From: Fulvia fulva | Lineage: Eukaryota; Ascomycota; Dothideomycetes; Mycosphaerellales; Mycosphaerellaceae | Direction of reading: 5' to 3' | Assembly: GCF_020509005.1 (NCBI RefSeq) | Contig: NC_063012.1 | Coordinates: 2,542,001-2,606,000 of the forward strand | Length of the DNA: 64,000 nucleotides | Shown: piece by piece, positions 9,917-21,743 of the stretch | How the letters are laid out: the number at the start of each line of letters is the position of its first letter | Position numbering within the stretch: position 1 is the stretch's first letter | The notes under the pieces: model-generated | Databases searched by the model: none | Seen by the model: the letters and a program-made list of their open reading frames with translations, nothing else | What the model was told of the DNA's origin: nothing | Program-made: the position numbers and the translations under genes

Positions 9917-11505
9917 TACCGGTTCTTAATAGTGATCGTATTTAATCCTCTATAGTCGATATAAATACGTAGCCTACCTCTAGGCTTACGTACTACTAGT
10001 ACTAGTATAGGAGACTAGCTCGTCTTTTACCCTACTTTCCGTACCTTCCCTTTAGATATTTACTCGTCTAGCTATTTCTTAACTACCTCGTTCTCCTTCT
10101 TAGCTAGGCCGTAGGGCTTACGGTATAGTGGCTCTTATAGACTATTAGGCTTAATATAAATCTCATGATCTACGCCTAGTCGGTAAGGTAGGAGCCCTTT
10201 ATAATCTTTAGCTAAGAAAGCGTCCGTAATATTGTAGTATATCGGCGGTAACTTCTCCTTCGGGTTGTAATTGAACTACTTGTTCAAGAATTGGTCTAGA
10301 TTATTAGTAGCTATTATACCTAGCTTAAGCTCTCCGCCGTCCCTCTTACGCCTAGTAGGTATAATGTAGAAGTACTTAGCCCTAGGCCGGTACGCGTACA
10401 TCCCCTACGCGCGTTAAGAAACGCCCTAGTAGTCTACTTCTTTATCGTCTATGTCTTCTAGGTCATATAATAAGACGTTTAGCTCCGCCCCTCCTACTAT
10501 AAAGCTCGCTATTTCTCTAGTAAAGGGCTCTAGTCCGTACCGTACTAGTGCCTACTTCTTCTTCTTATAGTAGTTTAGGGGTTATACTATTATCGATGTC
10601 TTATTATATAGATAGTAACTAAAGCAGTAATCCGATCTAAATGCTACCTCGCCTATCTCCTAGAAGATATTTAGGTTATACGCTATAAGCTACGGTAGGC
10701 TAAAGACGATGTCGTATTCGAGGTCGGTAACGTAGTATAATATTTACTCGTAATAATCGCCGATAACTACGTCTATAAGGGCCGCGTATATAATCTGCCG
10801 CGTAGTAGCCGTTCTATCTCGTAGTATTAGTCGTCGGCTATACGTTAAAGGGATTAGGGGTATTATATATTTACGTATAAATTTCTAGCTAAGAAAGAGA
10901 GAGGTAGAAGTAGAATCTATAAGGCCTTAAGCCTTTCTATATTATATTATGACAGGTAACACTATATAAGGGTATATAGCTAGCTATTACTTATCTAGTA
11001 CGTATACCGATATCTTAAGCTCCTTACTATAGTCTATTACCGTCTCTTACATTCCGTGTCTCTTAATCTTATACTCTTTCTGTCCTAGGAAGTTCGGGTG
11101 ACCGCTATCTACTACGCTTAGGTAGCGGTCGTACTATTTCCCTACTACGGATCGGCGGCTAGGGAACTAAGGTTTACGTTTGGATTTAGCGTAGTATTAC
11201 GTAGACGCGGTAGGTGATAGTCGCTATCGTACCTATATATTAGGTATTTAGGGTTAGTTAATACGTAAGAATCTATACGGTAGCGGTAGTACTTACCCTA
11301 CTTCTTAAGGTCTTCGCGCTACTTACGGTTAAGCGTAGGTAGGTTCTATAGATATATCGGTAGATCCTCCTTCTTCTTAGTACTAGCGTACTATAGTAGG
11401 CGCTATACTAAGGCACCTACTATACTAGTAGCGGTACTAGTAACTACGTTACCGTTATTCTAGTTATTCTAGCCGCTATTACCGTTCGAGTTACTATTAC
11501 TACGG
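9917..11505 (-). pseudogene. G1 gag end, protease and RT N-terminus
   Basis: Minus-strand translation gives a degenerate zinc knuckle near 11140-11090 (YDRYLSVVDSGH, Cys-to-Tyr). Next is a retropepsin near 10920-10860 (LIDSTSTSLFLS in place of the usual DSGA-type motif, then KFIRKYIIPLIPLTYS). The RT start is at about 10150-9935 (PLYRKPYGLAKKENEVVKK, then LRIYIDYRGLNTI). RIP stops are scattered throughout. The piece is bounded on the right by the 12-bp duplication of B1 (11494-11505) and on the left by that of A1. Confidence 0.8.
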
Positions 11506-12034
11506 ATTCTACTAGGGGATACGTTTTAGCCCTTAATCGACAGCCCTTATTAAGACGAGCAATCTACTCAAGTAGTAGCGACCCGCCTACGCTAGCGGCG
11601 GCGTAATCGTAATACAAAAAACCCTAAAACCGAGGTCCCTTTCCCCTAAAGGTAGACCCTAGAATTACGGAGTTACGGAGGACAACTACCTAATTAGGAA
11701 GCGCGACCCCGAACAATAGCGAAGGATAGCGACTAACGAGAGCTATAGCCTTACGAACATTCTGTACTAAGAGTTAAACCGGGGAACAAACTAAGAAAAA
11801 ACCTAGGACATAAGCTAAGGCCTACTATATAGAAAGTAGAGGCTAACGACAAACAAGATAGATAGATAGATTTGTCATTCCCCTGTTCTAGGACCCTATC
11901 CGGCCTATATAGGTATATATCTATTGTTATGTACAAAGGGAAACCCGAATAGGTGAAAACCCTTCCCGCCCCCGACTACTCCTTATCTAGTTTAGCTTTC
12001 CCTCTAAACGTACGTAGTCTATATCACTACCCCG

Positions 12035-15000
12035 TTAGCCCCCGCTCCTAGCCGGTCTCGTCGCGCTACGTCGTGTCCTCTCTTCCTATACTACTCCTAC
12101 TAGGCGGTACTATTCTAGCTAGCCCTTCTCTAGCATCTAGTTCGTAATACGCCGTAGGTCCTTAACGTTATTAAGAAGTGCCCTAATCGTCCGGTTCCTC
12201 GCCTTTACTATCTACTACCCCCTTCCTAGCGACTACCTCGGATAGACGAGGAGTACGTACTATACGTTCTAGGAGCGATAGCCGTAGGGGTAGCTAGTAT
12301 CCGTATATCCTAGAACCTTCCTCTATAATAGGTACGCCTAGAGGCCGATGTATTCGCTTCGTAGTTAGGTTACTATACTACTCTATACCCTCGTAAGGCG
12401 GTAGTAGATAAGCTTCGGGGGGTACTTAACCGCGGATTTTGTAGCTAACTATTCCTTAGGTTGTCCCGCTAGCTAAGGGCGTCTACTATACCCTATAACC
12501 TAGTTGTTCCACCTCTCTTTCTATAGTTGCTCTACAAACGATTTCTTACCTTCCTATTATATTACTAGCTATTCGTCCCTTACCCGGGAGTTCGGCTCGT
12601 TTCCGGGTCGAATGCCCTTATACGCTAGTACTAATTCGCGGGCCCTTACGACTACACTAGCGATGACCTTCTATACTAGGTACTATACCGACTTGCCTAA
12701 GTAGGAGGTCCGTAGTCCCTAGATATATAGGTCGATCGGCGGTATAGCGGTCTCGTACTTAAGTATCCTCGTTAGTATCGACTTATATACCCCGGTAACC
12801 TTCCTTAGGCATTAGTTTTAGATCTTCGCTAGCGGCGCGACGAGTCCCTTCGATAGGTAGGCCCTCTTGCCTAAGGACTACATTTAGCTACTATAGGCAA
12901 GGACTGGCCGTATAATAGCCGTATATAGAAGTCGTAACTACCGGAAGTCCGCCCCCTATATAGACGTAGTGAGCCTCTAGTATAATGCTATATTCTGTTT
13001 AGCTTTCCGTAATATTGCCTATACGTACTTCCTCTACCGTAGCGCCGGGTCTACCTATAGTCTAAGGATCCTAAGCTGATTTACCGGGTTAGTCGTATAC
13101 CCCTATATCTAGATAGAAGCTTGTATATTATAGAACCGTGGCCGGCGCGTAAAGTGTATCAGATTGTACTTTTCTAGGGCAAACCGAGCCCCGTGCCTCC
13201 TAGCCTAGTCCTCGTAGATCTTATGCTTCTCTTCTAGTAGCCTATAGTTCTCCTTAGTCGAGGAAGACTACGCTAGGATGTTTATATCGTCTACGAAGCC
13301 GCTCGTAGCGGTGTTCTAGGATTCTAGGGCTAGGAGTAGCGTCGCTATAAAGAAGAGGAACAGAATAGGTACTAGCGTTAAGCCTTACGGAATTCTAGTA
13401 TAGACTACTTAAAATAGGCTTCTATACTAGCCGACTAGGATCGACGTACTACGGTTTTGGAGGTAGGACCGTACGAAGTTAACAAGCCACTTAGGGAGTC
13501 CTTTCGACCTTAGGATATAGAGTAGCCGCGGGTATAACACGTAGTCGAAGGCTCCCGATATGTCTAGGCTAAGTAAGGAAGCCACCTTGTCCCTATTCTT
13601 ATACTAGATAGCCTTTACCTAAGAGGTGATAAGTTCTATCGCGGATAGCGTCGATCGCTATAGGCGCGTACCTATCTAGGTGTCCGGGAGTAGGGAGTAT
13701 TCCTCTACCGCCTCGGAGAGTCTCGTTATAACTAGCTTCTTAAGCGCCTTCCTAAGAGTGTTAAGGAGCGTTATTAGGCGGTACGACTTCACCTACGTAT
13801 AGTCTTCCTTCTACGGCTTACGTAGGACCACTGTCGTCGATTGTTTAAAAGCTATCGGGTGGTATCCGGTCTATAGGCAGGCGTTGAAGATCGCTATAAC
13901 TACTAGGGCTAGTTGATCTCTACACTTCTTTAGTAGCTCGTTTAGGATCCTATCCGGCCCCGGGGCTTTCTTCGCCGGCAACTTCCTTAGTATAGCGGCA
14001 ACTTCTCCCTCGGACACCTCCTATTAGACCGCGATACTAGGGGCTAGGGGAGTAGAGCTATTTATGTCGCTTAGATCAGCCTCGACTAGGGGCGGGAAGA
14101 ACTTGCTAGCTAGTAGACGCGCCTTGGCCTCGGGGTCGCTAACCGGGCTAGTAGGCGATTGTAGCGCTAGGATAGAGAAGGAGGGGCCCTATATAGGGTC
14201 CTATCGGGCCTATTTCGCTAGCTTCTATATCCTCGCTAGCTTACCGGCGATTTCTTCTACTATAGCCCTCTAGCCGACTGCTTTCTCCCTCCGTATTATA
14301 GCTTTCTTCTATTAGTATACCTCCCTATATACGTTCTAGGCCTCCTCGCTATAGCTACTCGTCTATACCCGGCGGGCTCTCCTTACTTCTCTTACCGTCG
14401 TAGTGTACTTCGGCGTCTAGAATAGTTTAGACTATATCGTTAGTTAGGCAAGCGGAACGTAGAGTAAGGTCGCTTTTCCTATTTCGTCTATTAACCCTTA
14501 GACTGCCTCGTCTATCTCGTCTTTACTATTATATTACTACTACGCGATCTAGACTAGCCTCTTAGAGTTATCGAGGTACGCCTAGATATTAGCCTAGTAG
14601 GCCTTTCCCTAGTTTAGCTTAGGGGTTCTCGCTAGTATACGTTATATCTATATCGTAATAGAGGTCCTAACTAGTATATAGTCTAACGACGCCTCGAGTT
14701 TATGTTCGATCCTATAGTAGGTTACCGTATAGTAGTAGCTATCTAAGATCTAGGAGAGGTCGATCGTACCTTAGAGTCCCCCTCTCTTCTAGGTACCTAG
14801 GTCCTTCGGGGTATTAAGGGCAATTACGTTGCTCGCTATCAAGTCGAGTACTTCGTCGGCTATAGGGTACGGCTATATAAGGCTTTCCTAGGAAGGGTAG
14901 TATATATTGAAGTCTCCTACTACGATATAGCACCCTTGTCTCTTAAGCGTACTATCTAGGTGTCTATAGACCCCTAGGTCGCGGCTAGACCTCGAGGCTA

Positions 15001-15352
15001 GCGGTTGTATATATAGGTTGTGTATCTAGGTGCTACCTACGTAGAGGGAGGTAATATCGCCCCCGCCTTCTTCGTCTACGTAGTACACTACCTCCTAGTC
15101 GGATTCTAGTATATCCTTACTGACATAGAAGCACGTACGGGGTCTACCGTCGCCTCGTAGGTATATCGTATAGCCTAGTAACTTGTAGGTTGTTAGTCTC
15201 TTATAGTGCGGGTTAATCTATAGCTCCTAGATTATAAGGACGTAGTAGACGCGTAGGTCCGCCTCGTATAGGAAATGGTTCTAGACTATATCCTTACTAT
15301 AGTTAACGTTATACTAGATGATACTAAGCGTGTCGAGGCTAGTTATCGGTAT
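12035..15352 (-). pseudogene. A2 ORF2 remnant
   Basis: Collinear with A4 ORF2 over its full 3318 bp without indels. CpA/TpG changes introduce stops at most Trp and many Gln codons. RT motifs remain readable on the minus strand (e.g. the SLDISGAFDYV region near 13560). Nonfunctional. Confidence 0.88.
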
Positions 15353-16616
15353 CGACAATTATTTCCTCTATATCGTCCTATGTCCTACTGCCCTATACGT
15401 CCTAGTCTACGCCTATCGGCTATATACTAAAGGGGAGCCGGGCCTAGTTAGATTCCCTCGCCGTAGCTAGTAGAGCACGTGGCCTCCCGTACGCCCTAGG
15501 TTACGTATCCTTTATATCGTTCTCGGCCCTAGAGCGCTTATACCTAACCGCCGCTAGTTAGTTCCGGTATAGGCTAGCCTTACGGTCGCCGTAGAATCTT
15601 AGGGCGACGGTTCTGTTTGTGATTGCCTTGTTTTTCGCTAGTTTCCGCTATAGGCATTTCGTACTATACGATAGGTAGTGCCCCGGACAGTTCGCGTACC
15701 GTCTCGTAGTCGATATATAGTCCCTAGATATATAGTCTCCTATATAGTTCGAGTAGGCCTACTTATTTATATACGTGTAGGTTTAGTGTCTATACTGTTA
15801 GTATTTGAAGTATTAGAGGACACGAAAGGATAAGGAGTACTTTTCTACTATCTTGAGGCTATATTGCTAGACTAGGCCTTGTTCTATCGCTAGATCCGCC
15901 GCTTTCGCGTCTTATAGCTATACTATTAGCGCCGAGGCCTTCTTACCTTCTAGCCATTTCCTATAGAGCCAAGTCGCCTTCTAGATTAGAGAGTTAAGAG
16001 TGACCGGGTTGTCCTCTTAGAGAGCGCGTAGGTGACCCTAGTAAGTTAGGTCAAACTCCTTAGGCATGTCGTAGACTAGGATCGTGAATTGTTTCGTTAA
16101 GACCTTCGCTAATGCCGTAACCTTAGATACCTACTATAGCTATACCTCTAGGTGCCTCCTAGTAGTAGTAGAGCTAGTATAGATCTATAGAGTGCCGTTA
16201 GACTATTAGTTCACTACGACTACCCCTAGATAGTTAATTCGTTAGGCGAGCTCCTTATTCGATAGCTTCGTAACTTCGGCCTAGTCTTCCTTTGCTACAA
16301 TACGGATCGTAACTATATCGTACGTTAGGCGGGGGCCTAGTATCGATGCCGCGACCGATACCTAGCTATAGGGGTGTTGATTCCGGGTGGCCTTACTAAT
16401 CGCCTAGGACGTCGTCCTTATTTCTTATTGCCCTCGGTAATACGATAGTATAAGCGCCGTACGTAGCTAAGTGATTATTACCTATAGAGACCGGTAAGGG
16501 AGCTAATCGTTAGTTTCTATACTTTTTACGTCCTCTATAAGTTGCTACTAGTTGTCTTAGGGGGGCTTCGCCTATAGGGCCGTAGGCGCCGTTAGTACCG
16601 TAGCCTAGGCTACTAT
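15339..16616 (-). pseudogene. A2 ORF1 remnant
   Basis: Exactly the length of A4 ORF1 (1278 bp). The start codon is ATA (plus strand TAT at 16614-16616). The zinc-knuckle region (about 15650-15820) has Cys codons changed to Tyr. Nonfunctional. Confidence 0.88.
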
Positions 16617-18067
16617 TACCTAGGAATTGCCTAATATAGCTAGGCACCTCCGCGGCGTTTAGAGCTAAAGAAATAGGGTGAAGAGAGCTTTAAGCTATCT
16701 AGATTGAATAAGGTAGAACTCCCTTAGTCCTAGGGGTAGTGGCCTACTTTATATATCGTTAGAATAGCCTTGATAAGAGCTTTCGAATGTGTCTTGTTTT
16801 GGCGTAGAGATCGATGAAAAAAGCTCCTTACTTCGAGATATCGACAAATAATATAGCGTAGAGGACCCTATATACGGAGGCGGAGAACTTACTAGGGGAT
16901 GATAAACACCTAGCCCGGGCATATAAGAACACTATAGCACAGCTACTAGGAGCGCTAAAAGCGCTATTATACCAAATCCCGAAGACAATCTAATAAGTAA
17001 TATAGAAGGTAGCCTAGAAACTAACTATATAGGCAATAGTAGTAGTAGGTAAGAATTAACCCTCTCCGAAGGCAAGTAAGGCGGTACGCCTATACATTAC
17101 TAATCCGGCGGAGAAACAAGAAATCGCAGCCCTAATAAGCAAGGAGATTGTCGATAGAATCGGCCAAAAGGAGGTAGTTAGGGCGAGGGTAGAGGTAATA
17201 GGCGTAGTAAGACTCTTTACCGTATAAGAGTCTAATAGACGAAAGCTAGAGACCTATAAAGAGTGGACTACTAAAGTCGCGAAGTCGGTACGAGTCTCCT
17301 ACTAACAGTATACCGTTATTGCCTACGGGGTCCCTAGGACATTTGAGGTCGAAGACCTTCCCTACCTCTAAGTATAGAACTAGAACACCTCCCTAGGAGT
17401 ACGACTAACGAAGGCGGTATAGCTATACAAGACAGTAGACCGAGAAAAGACGTATTCATCGCTTATTATTTAGGTAGAGACAGCGGAACAAGCTAACTAG
17501 ATACTAGATAATAGGCTATTCTAGAACTACGAGAGAATAGACACGGAGATCTATTAGAGTAGCTATAGGGTACTACAATGCTTCTAATGCTAATAGTACG
17601 GTTATATAGCCCTAAAATACGGGGAGAAGACCCTAAGGTGTCCTTACTACGTAGGCCTATACTAGGGAAGGGAATGCCCAAAAAAAGGAGAGTAGGTACG
17701 TATACTACGGTAGAAGGCACCTAGCGTATTTTAGCTAATACCCGGCCTAAATAGTAGTACAAGAACGAGCGAGATAAGCAAGGATCTCTATACTAGCTAG
17801 GTACCCCTAACGATAGTAGGAGGGACCTACCGTATATAAGGGCTTCGAGCCGAGCAAAAGGAAGAGGGTAGAAGAGACGAATAAGGGAACCTAACCGTAA
17901 ACGTATCTACCTCCCGGTAGGCCTCGATACCTTAACCGGGCTACTAACGAACTAGGCTAAATACGAATCTTTAGGGCGCCCTAGCGGCCCTAGGGCTAGC
18001 CGGACAGCGAGATGTAGGCTTAGGAGATATAGTAGGTTAGCACGGAAATCGACCTTACGGATAACGA

Positions 18068-21000
18068 ATAATACTATACGACGACATTACTATCGTATAG
18101 TATAACGTAAACAAAAGTAGGGACAAGGTCTAGCGCCACTTTCTATAAGAGCTAGACCCGCTACGGCACTATATTATCGCGGTATAGGAACTATAGGTCA
18201 ACCCCTACGAAGGACTCCTAGCTACTTATAATAACTAGAGATACTATACCGTAATCGCGGGCTAACGAGGCGTTATCCCGAGGACATATATATACGTAAG
18301 CAAGACTATAGACCTTGAGTCGTAGAAGGTTATACTACCGTAGTAGGGCAACCTAGGAGACATAACATCAATCTAGATCGACACGACACAAGGCCCTATC
18401 TAGATCTATAACGTTTATAACCCGCTACCGCGGGGTCGGACGAGTAGGGAACTAGGAACTCTCGCTTACCTAGAGCGGACCCTAAGCTAAGACATAAAGT
18501 AAGTACTCCTCGGCGACTTTAACCTCCACTACCTACGGTAGGGACTCGAATTCACTCCCCCGTACGCGTTTCTAGGGGAAAAGCTACTAGATATAACCGT
18601 ACGCTACGGAATGGCCTTAGTAATACTAAAGGGAATAGAGACGTAGAAGGCCCGTATAAGTATAAGCACGATCGACCTATACTTTCTATTACGAGAACTT
18701 GAAGAGAGACTAGTCTAATGCCGACCGAACTACGCGCTAGAAGCCTCCTTAGACTATATCCCTATCTAAACGACGCTAGGGGTAAAGGCGATAGAGGAGC
18801 CTATAAGCAAACCACGCCGTAACTAGAAGAAGGTACGCTAGGACGATATAAGAGGCTTCCTAATAGCGAACCTACTATAGTATAGAGAACTCGAGACGAC
18901 AGCTTAGCTAGATCAAGTAGCGGAACAGATTACCTCGGTTATATAGTAAGTAGCGGGACAATATACGCCGTTACTCCGGCCCTTAACGTAGTAGAAGGCC
19001 TTCTAGACCCCTAAATGCTCTACGAAGGTAAGGGAGGCTAGAAGGGCAAGGCGACAGTGGACGAAGGAGCACACCTAAGAGACGTAGGAGCAATACTGTC
19101 GCGCGACACAAGAGAAGAAGGCATAGATAAGACGCGACAAGCTATAGGACTAGAGAGCGACGATCGGGCTCGTTATAGAAAACCCGGAATAGATATAGAG
19201 ACTTACTAAATAGACACGACTACCTAAAGAGCAGTAAACCCCTCACTTCCCCCTAATCGTAGACCGCGAAGGGATTGCCTAGGCTACGCCCCGGGGCAAG
19301 GCGAAAGTATTAGCCGACCATTTCTTTTCGACGTAAGTAGAGGTAGACCTTACGGATATCGACCCGAGTATATACCCGGAACCCCTAGACATAGATTAGG
19401 CGGTTAGCTCTAATATAGTAACAGGAGTTATAAGTAAGCTAAAAGGACGGAAAGCCCTAGGCCTAGACAGGATACTAAATATACTACTAAAAGAGTATAG
19501 AGAAGAGATCGCGCCGAGCCTAGCAAACCTGTTTACCGCGTACCTACGGCTAGGGTATCACCTAAAGCCGTATAGAGAGTCTATAATAGTAGTGCTACGT
19601 AAGCTATAGAAGGAAGACTATACTTAGTCCAAGTCGTATAGACTAATCGTACTTCTAAACACAATAGGGAAGGTCCTAGAAAAGATAGTAGCCTAGAGAC
19701 TTACGTAGCTAGCCGAGGACAACTACGTACTCCTAGCAACACAGATAGGGGGAAGAAGCTAGCGATCGACACTAATAGTAATAGAGCTAATTACGGAGTA
19801 AATTTAGACCCTCTAGTACTACGGTAGGAACCGAGCGGCGTCCTTACTATCCGTCGACATTATAGGAGCCTTCGATAACGTCTTATACTAAAGGCTAATA
19901 CATATCCTATAGCAGAAAGGCATCCCCTAGTAGGTAACGTCGTTCGTCTACTCCTTTCTCTAGGAACGGACGACATACCTAGTCCTAGGAAGGTACACGT
20001 CCGACCCGGTAAAGGCAGAGACTAGAATACCTTAGGGATCTACTCTCTCCCCTATCCTGTTTCTAATATTTATGTCGGACCTAATCCCCCTACTCACCTC
20101 TCCGTAAACCTTAGTATCGGGGTTCGTAGACAATATAAACATCCTAGCTTAGTCAGACTCGATAGAAGAGAACTGTCGCCTCCTTAAAGATAGGCACAAG
20201 AAATGCGAGGAGTAGGCAAAGAAGTATAGTGCCCGGTTCGCCCCTGAAAAGTACTAACTTATACACTTTAGTAAAGCGAGAACATACTATAATATAAAGG
20301 CGGCGGTAAGAATCTAAGGCTACGAGACCAAGCTATTAGCGGAGCTATAAGTACTAGGGATCTAGCTCGACCCGAAGCTAAGCTAGAATGTATAGATTAA
20401 GAAAGCCTAGAGTCGAGCGCAAGTTAATAAAGCCTCGATAAAGAGGCTTACGGTATCTATATAGGGAGCAATATTCGATAAGGCAAGAGTAATATATAAG
20501 GCGATCGTTAGACTAGCTATGTTATACGGGGCATAGATTTAGGGAACAGGAGGCGTAGGCAAGCCGATCCCGAAACGGATAGAGCAACCCCTAAATAGGA
20601 CATAGGTAGGCAACCTACGTAGGGTACTAGGCGTATATAAGACAACGTTAATAAGCACGGTAGAAATAGAGACAGGAATACTACTAATCGGCTAGTACAT
20701 CCGGGGAATGAGAATTCAATACGCGGCAAAGACGATAGGTTACCTAGTATAAACTACGATCTAGGAGGTAAAGAATAAGATAGAAAGCCGCTACCGGAGA
20801 GGGGTAGGACATAGGACAAGCCAAAAAGAGGATGACCTTACTACCTTTACGGCCGTATAGACAAGTACCGAATAGCTAGTACGAAAGGAGGAGGAGCGTA
20901 GGACTCGCTAGGCCGGCGGGAGTAAGGCTAAGACCTAAAGCCTAGCGGAATAGATAGCGAGCTACCTATAGGAGCAGGACTAGAAAAGGAAGCCCCCTAA

Positions 21001-21420
21001 GACAATAGGCCCGATAGCGCTCCGAGCCTTCTAGAGACATAATTACTAGCTATATAGGGACCTGACAAGGGCCGAGGCAAGCATAGCGATCCAAATCAGG
21101 TCCGAACACATTAGGTTAAGGGCCTACCTATTTAGAAGACGCGTACTAGACATCTATAGCCTAGCCTACTAGTGTAGCTACCTATCGTAAAACCTAGAAC
21201 ATATGCTACTACGATGCCCGTAGTAGGCGAGAGGTAGGGGAAATTAGAGGCACTAAGCGGGAAGGAGAGACTACAAGTCAATTATTAGGGACAAAGGCAA
21301 TATTCGCCGAATCTCTCGGTAGATACTATAGTAGGGATACCTCTAGTAGTTTAGCCTCGCTAGCGAGACGGAGGAGTAGATAGACAAGAGGCGGAAGCTA
21401 GGGGGTGGCAGATAGGGTAG
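18068..21420 (+). pseudogene. B1 ORF2 remnant
   Basis: Collinear with B3 ORF2. The ATGA that joins ORF1 and ORF2 in intact copies is ATAA here (18068-18071). Endonuclease and RT motifs are recognisable but broken by many stops. The GIP-stop-GS codon near 20035 is TAG, as in B2 and B3, although RIP alone could explain it here. About 1 nt is lost near the 3' end relative to B3. Confidence 0.88.
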
Positions 21421-21627
21421 TTATTAGGGCAGGCCTATAACACTAGCGTACCCCTAATAAGGGAAATTTAAGACGATAACGAGGAGGAAAAGACAGGCGG
21501 GAAGGAGGAGGGGTTTTTACTAATACGGTTTCCCCTCTATATATAGATAGATAGATAGATATTTCATTAAGCTGTTGTAGTGCCCTTTGGCCTATACAGC
21601 TATGCTATCTTGTTTTTGTATATATAG

Positions 21628-21655
21628 AGGGGAAACCGTGTTGGTGAAAACCCCT
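21628..21655 (-). other. B2 3' UTR hairpin
   Basis: On the minus strand AGGGG pairs with CCCCT and ACC with GGT around an AACAC tip, with a TTTTC/TT internal loop. Compared with family A (AAGGG/CCCTT) one base pair is changed on both sides, so pairing is kept. Confidence 0.6.
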
Positions 21656-21743
21656 CCTCCTTCCCGCCTGTCTTTTCCTCCTCGTTGTCGTCTTAAATTT
21701 CCCTTGTTAGGGGTACGCTAGTGTCATGGGCCTGCCCTGATGA

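Larger units (their letters stand above)
11857..16841 (-). mobile_element. A2: family A LINE, strongly RIP-mutated, nested in B1
   Basis: A minus-strand full-length family A copy inside B1 ORF1. The flanks CGACAAACAA (11847-11856) and CGACAAATAA (16842-16851) are a 10-bp duplication with one RIP change. The intact B3 reads CGACAAACAACACAG at this point. It has a (GATA)n tail at the left end and the same 3' hairpin. Both ORFs keep A4 length exactly but are full of stops. The outermost ~25 bp of the 5' end (after GATCGATGA) are unique to this copy. Confidence 0.9.
11726..18071 (+). pseudogene. B1 ORF1 remnant, interrupted by A2
   Basis: Aligns to the intact B3 ORF1. The start ATG is now ATA at 11726-11728. 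The N-terminal ~43 codons lie at 11726-11856, and the frame resumes at 16842 and runs to 18071. The zinc-knuckle zone near 17575-17750 keeps the order of B3 with Cys-to-Tyr changes. Many TAG/TAA codons replace Gln and Trp. No product is possible. Confidence 0.88.

Noticed and set aside
21541..21560. GATA tetranucleotide runs as independent microsatellites
   Set aside because: They occur only at LINE 3' ends, joined to target duplications, so they are element tails.
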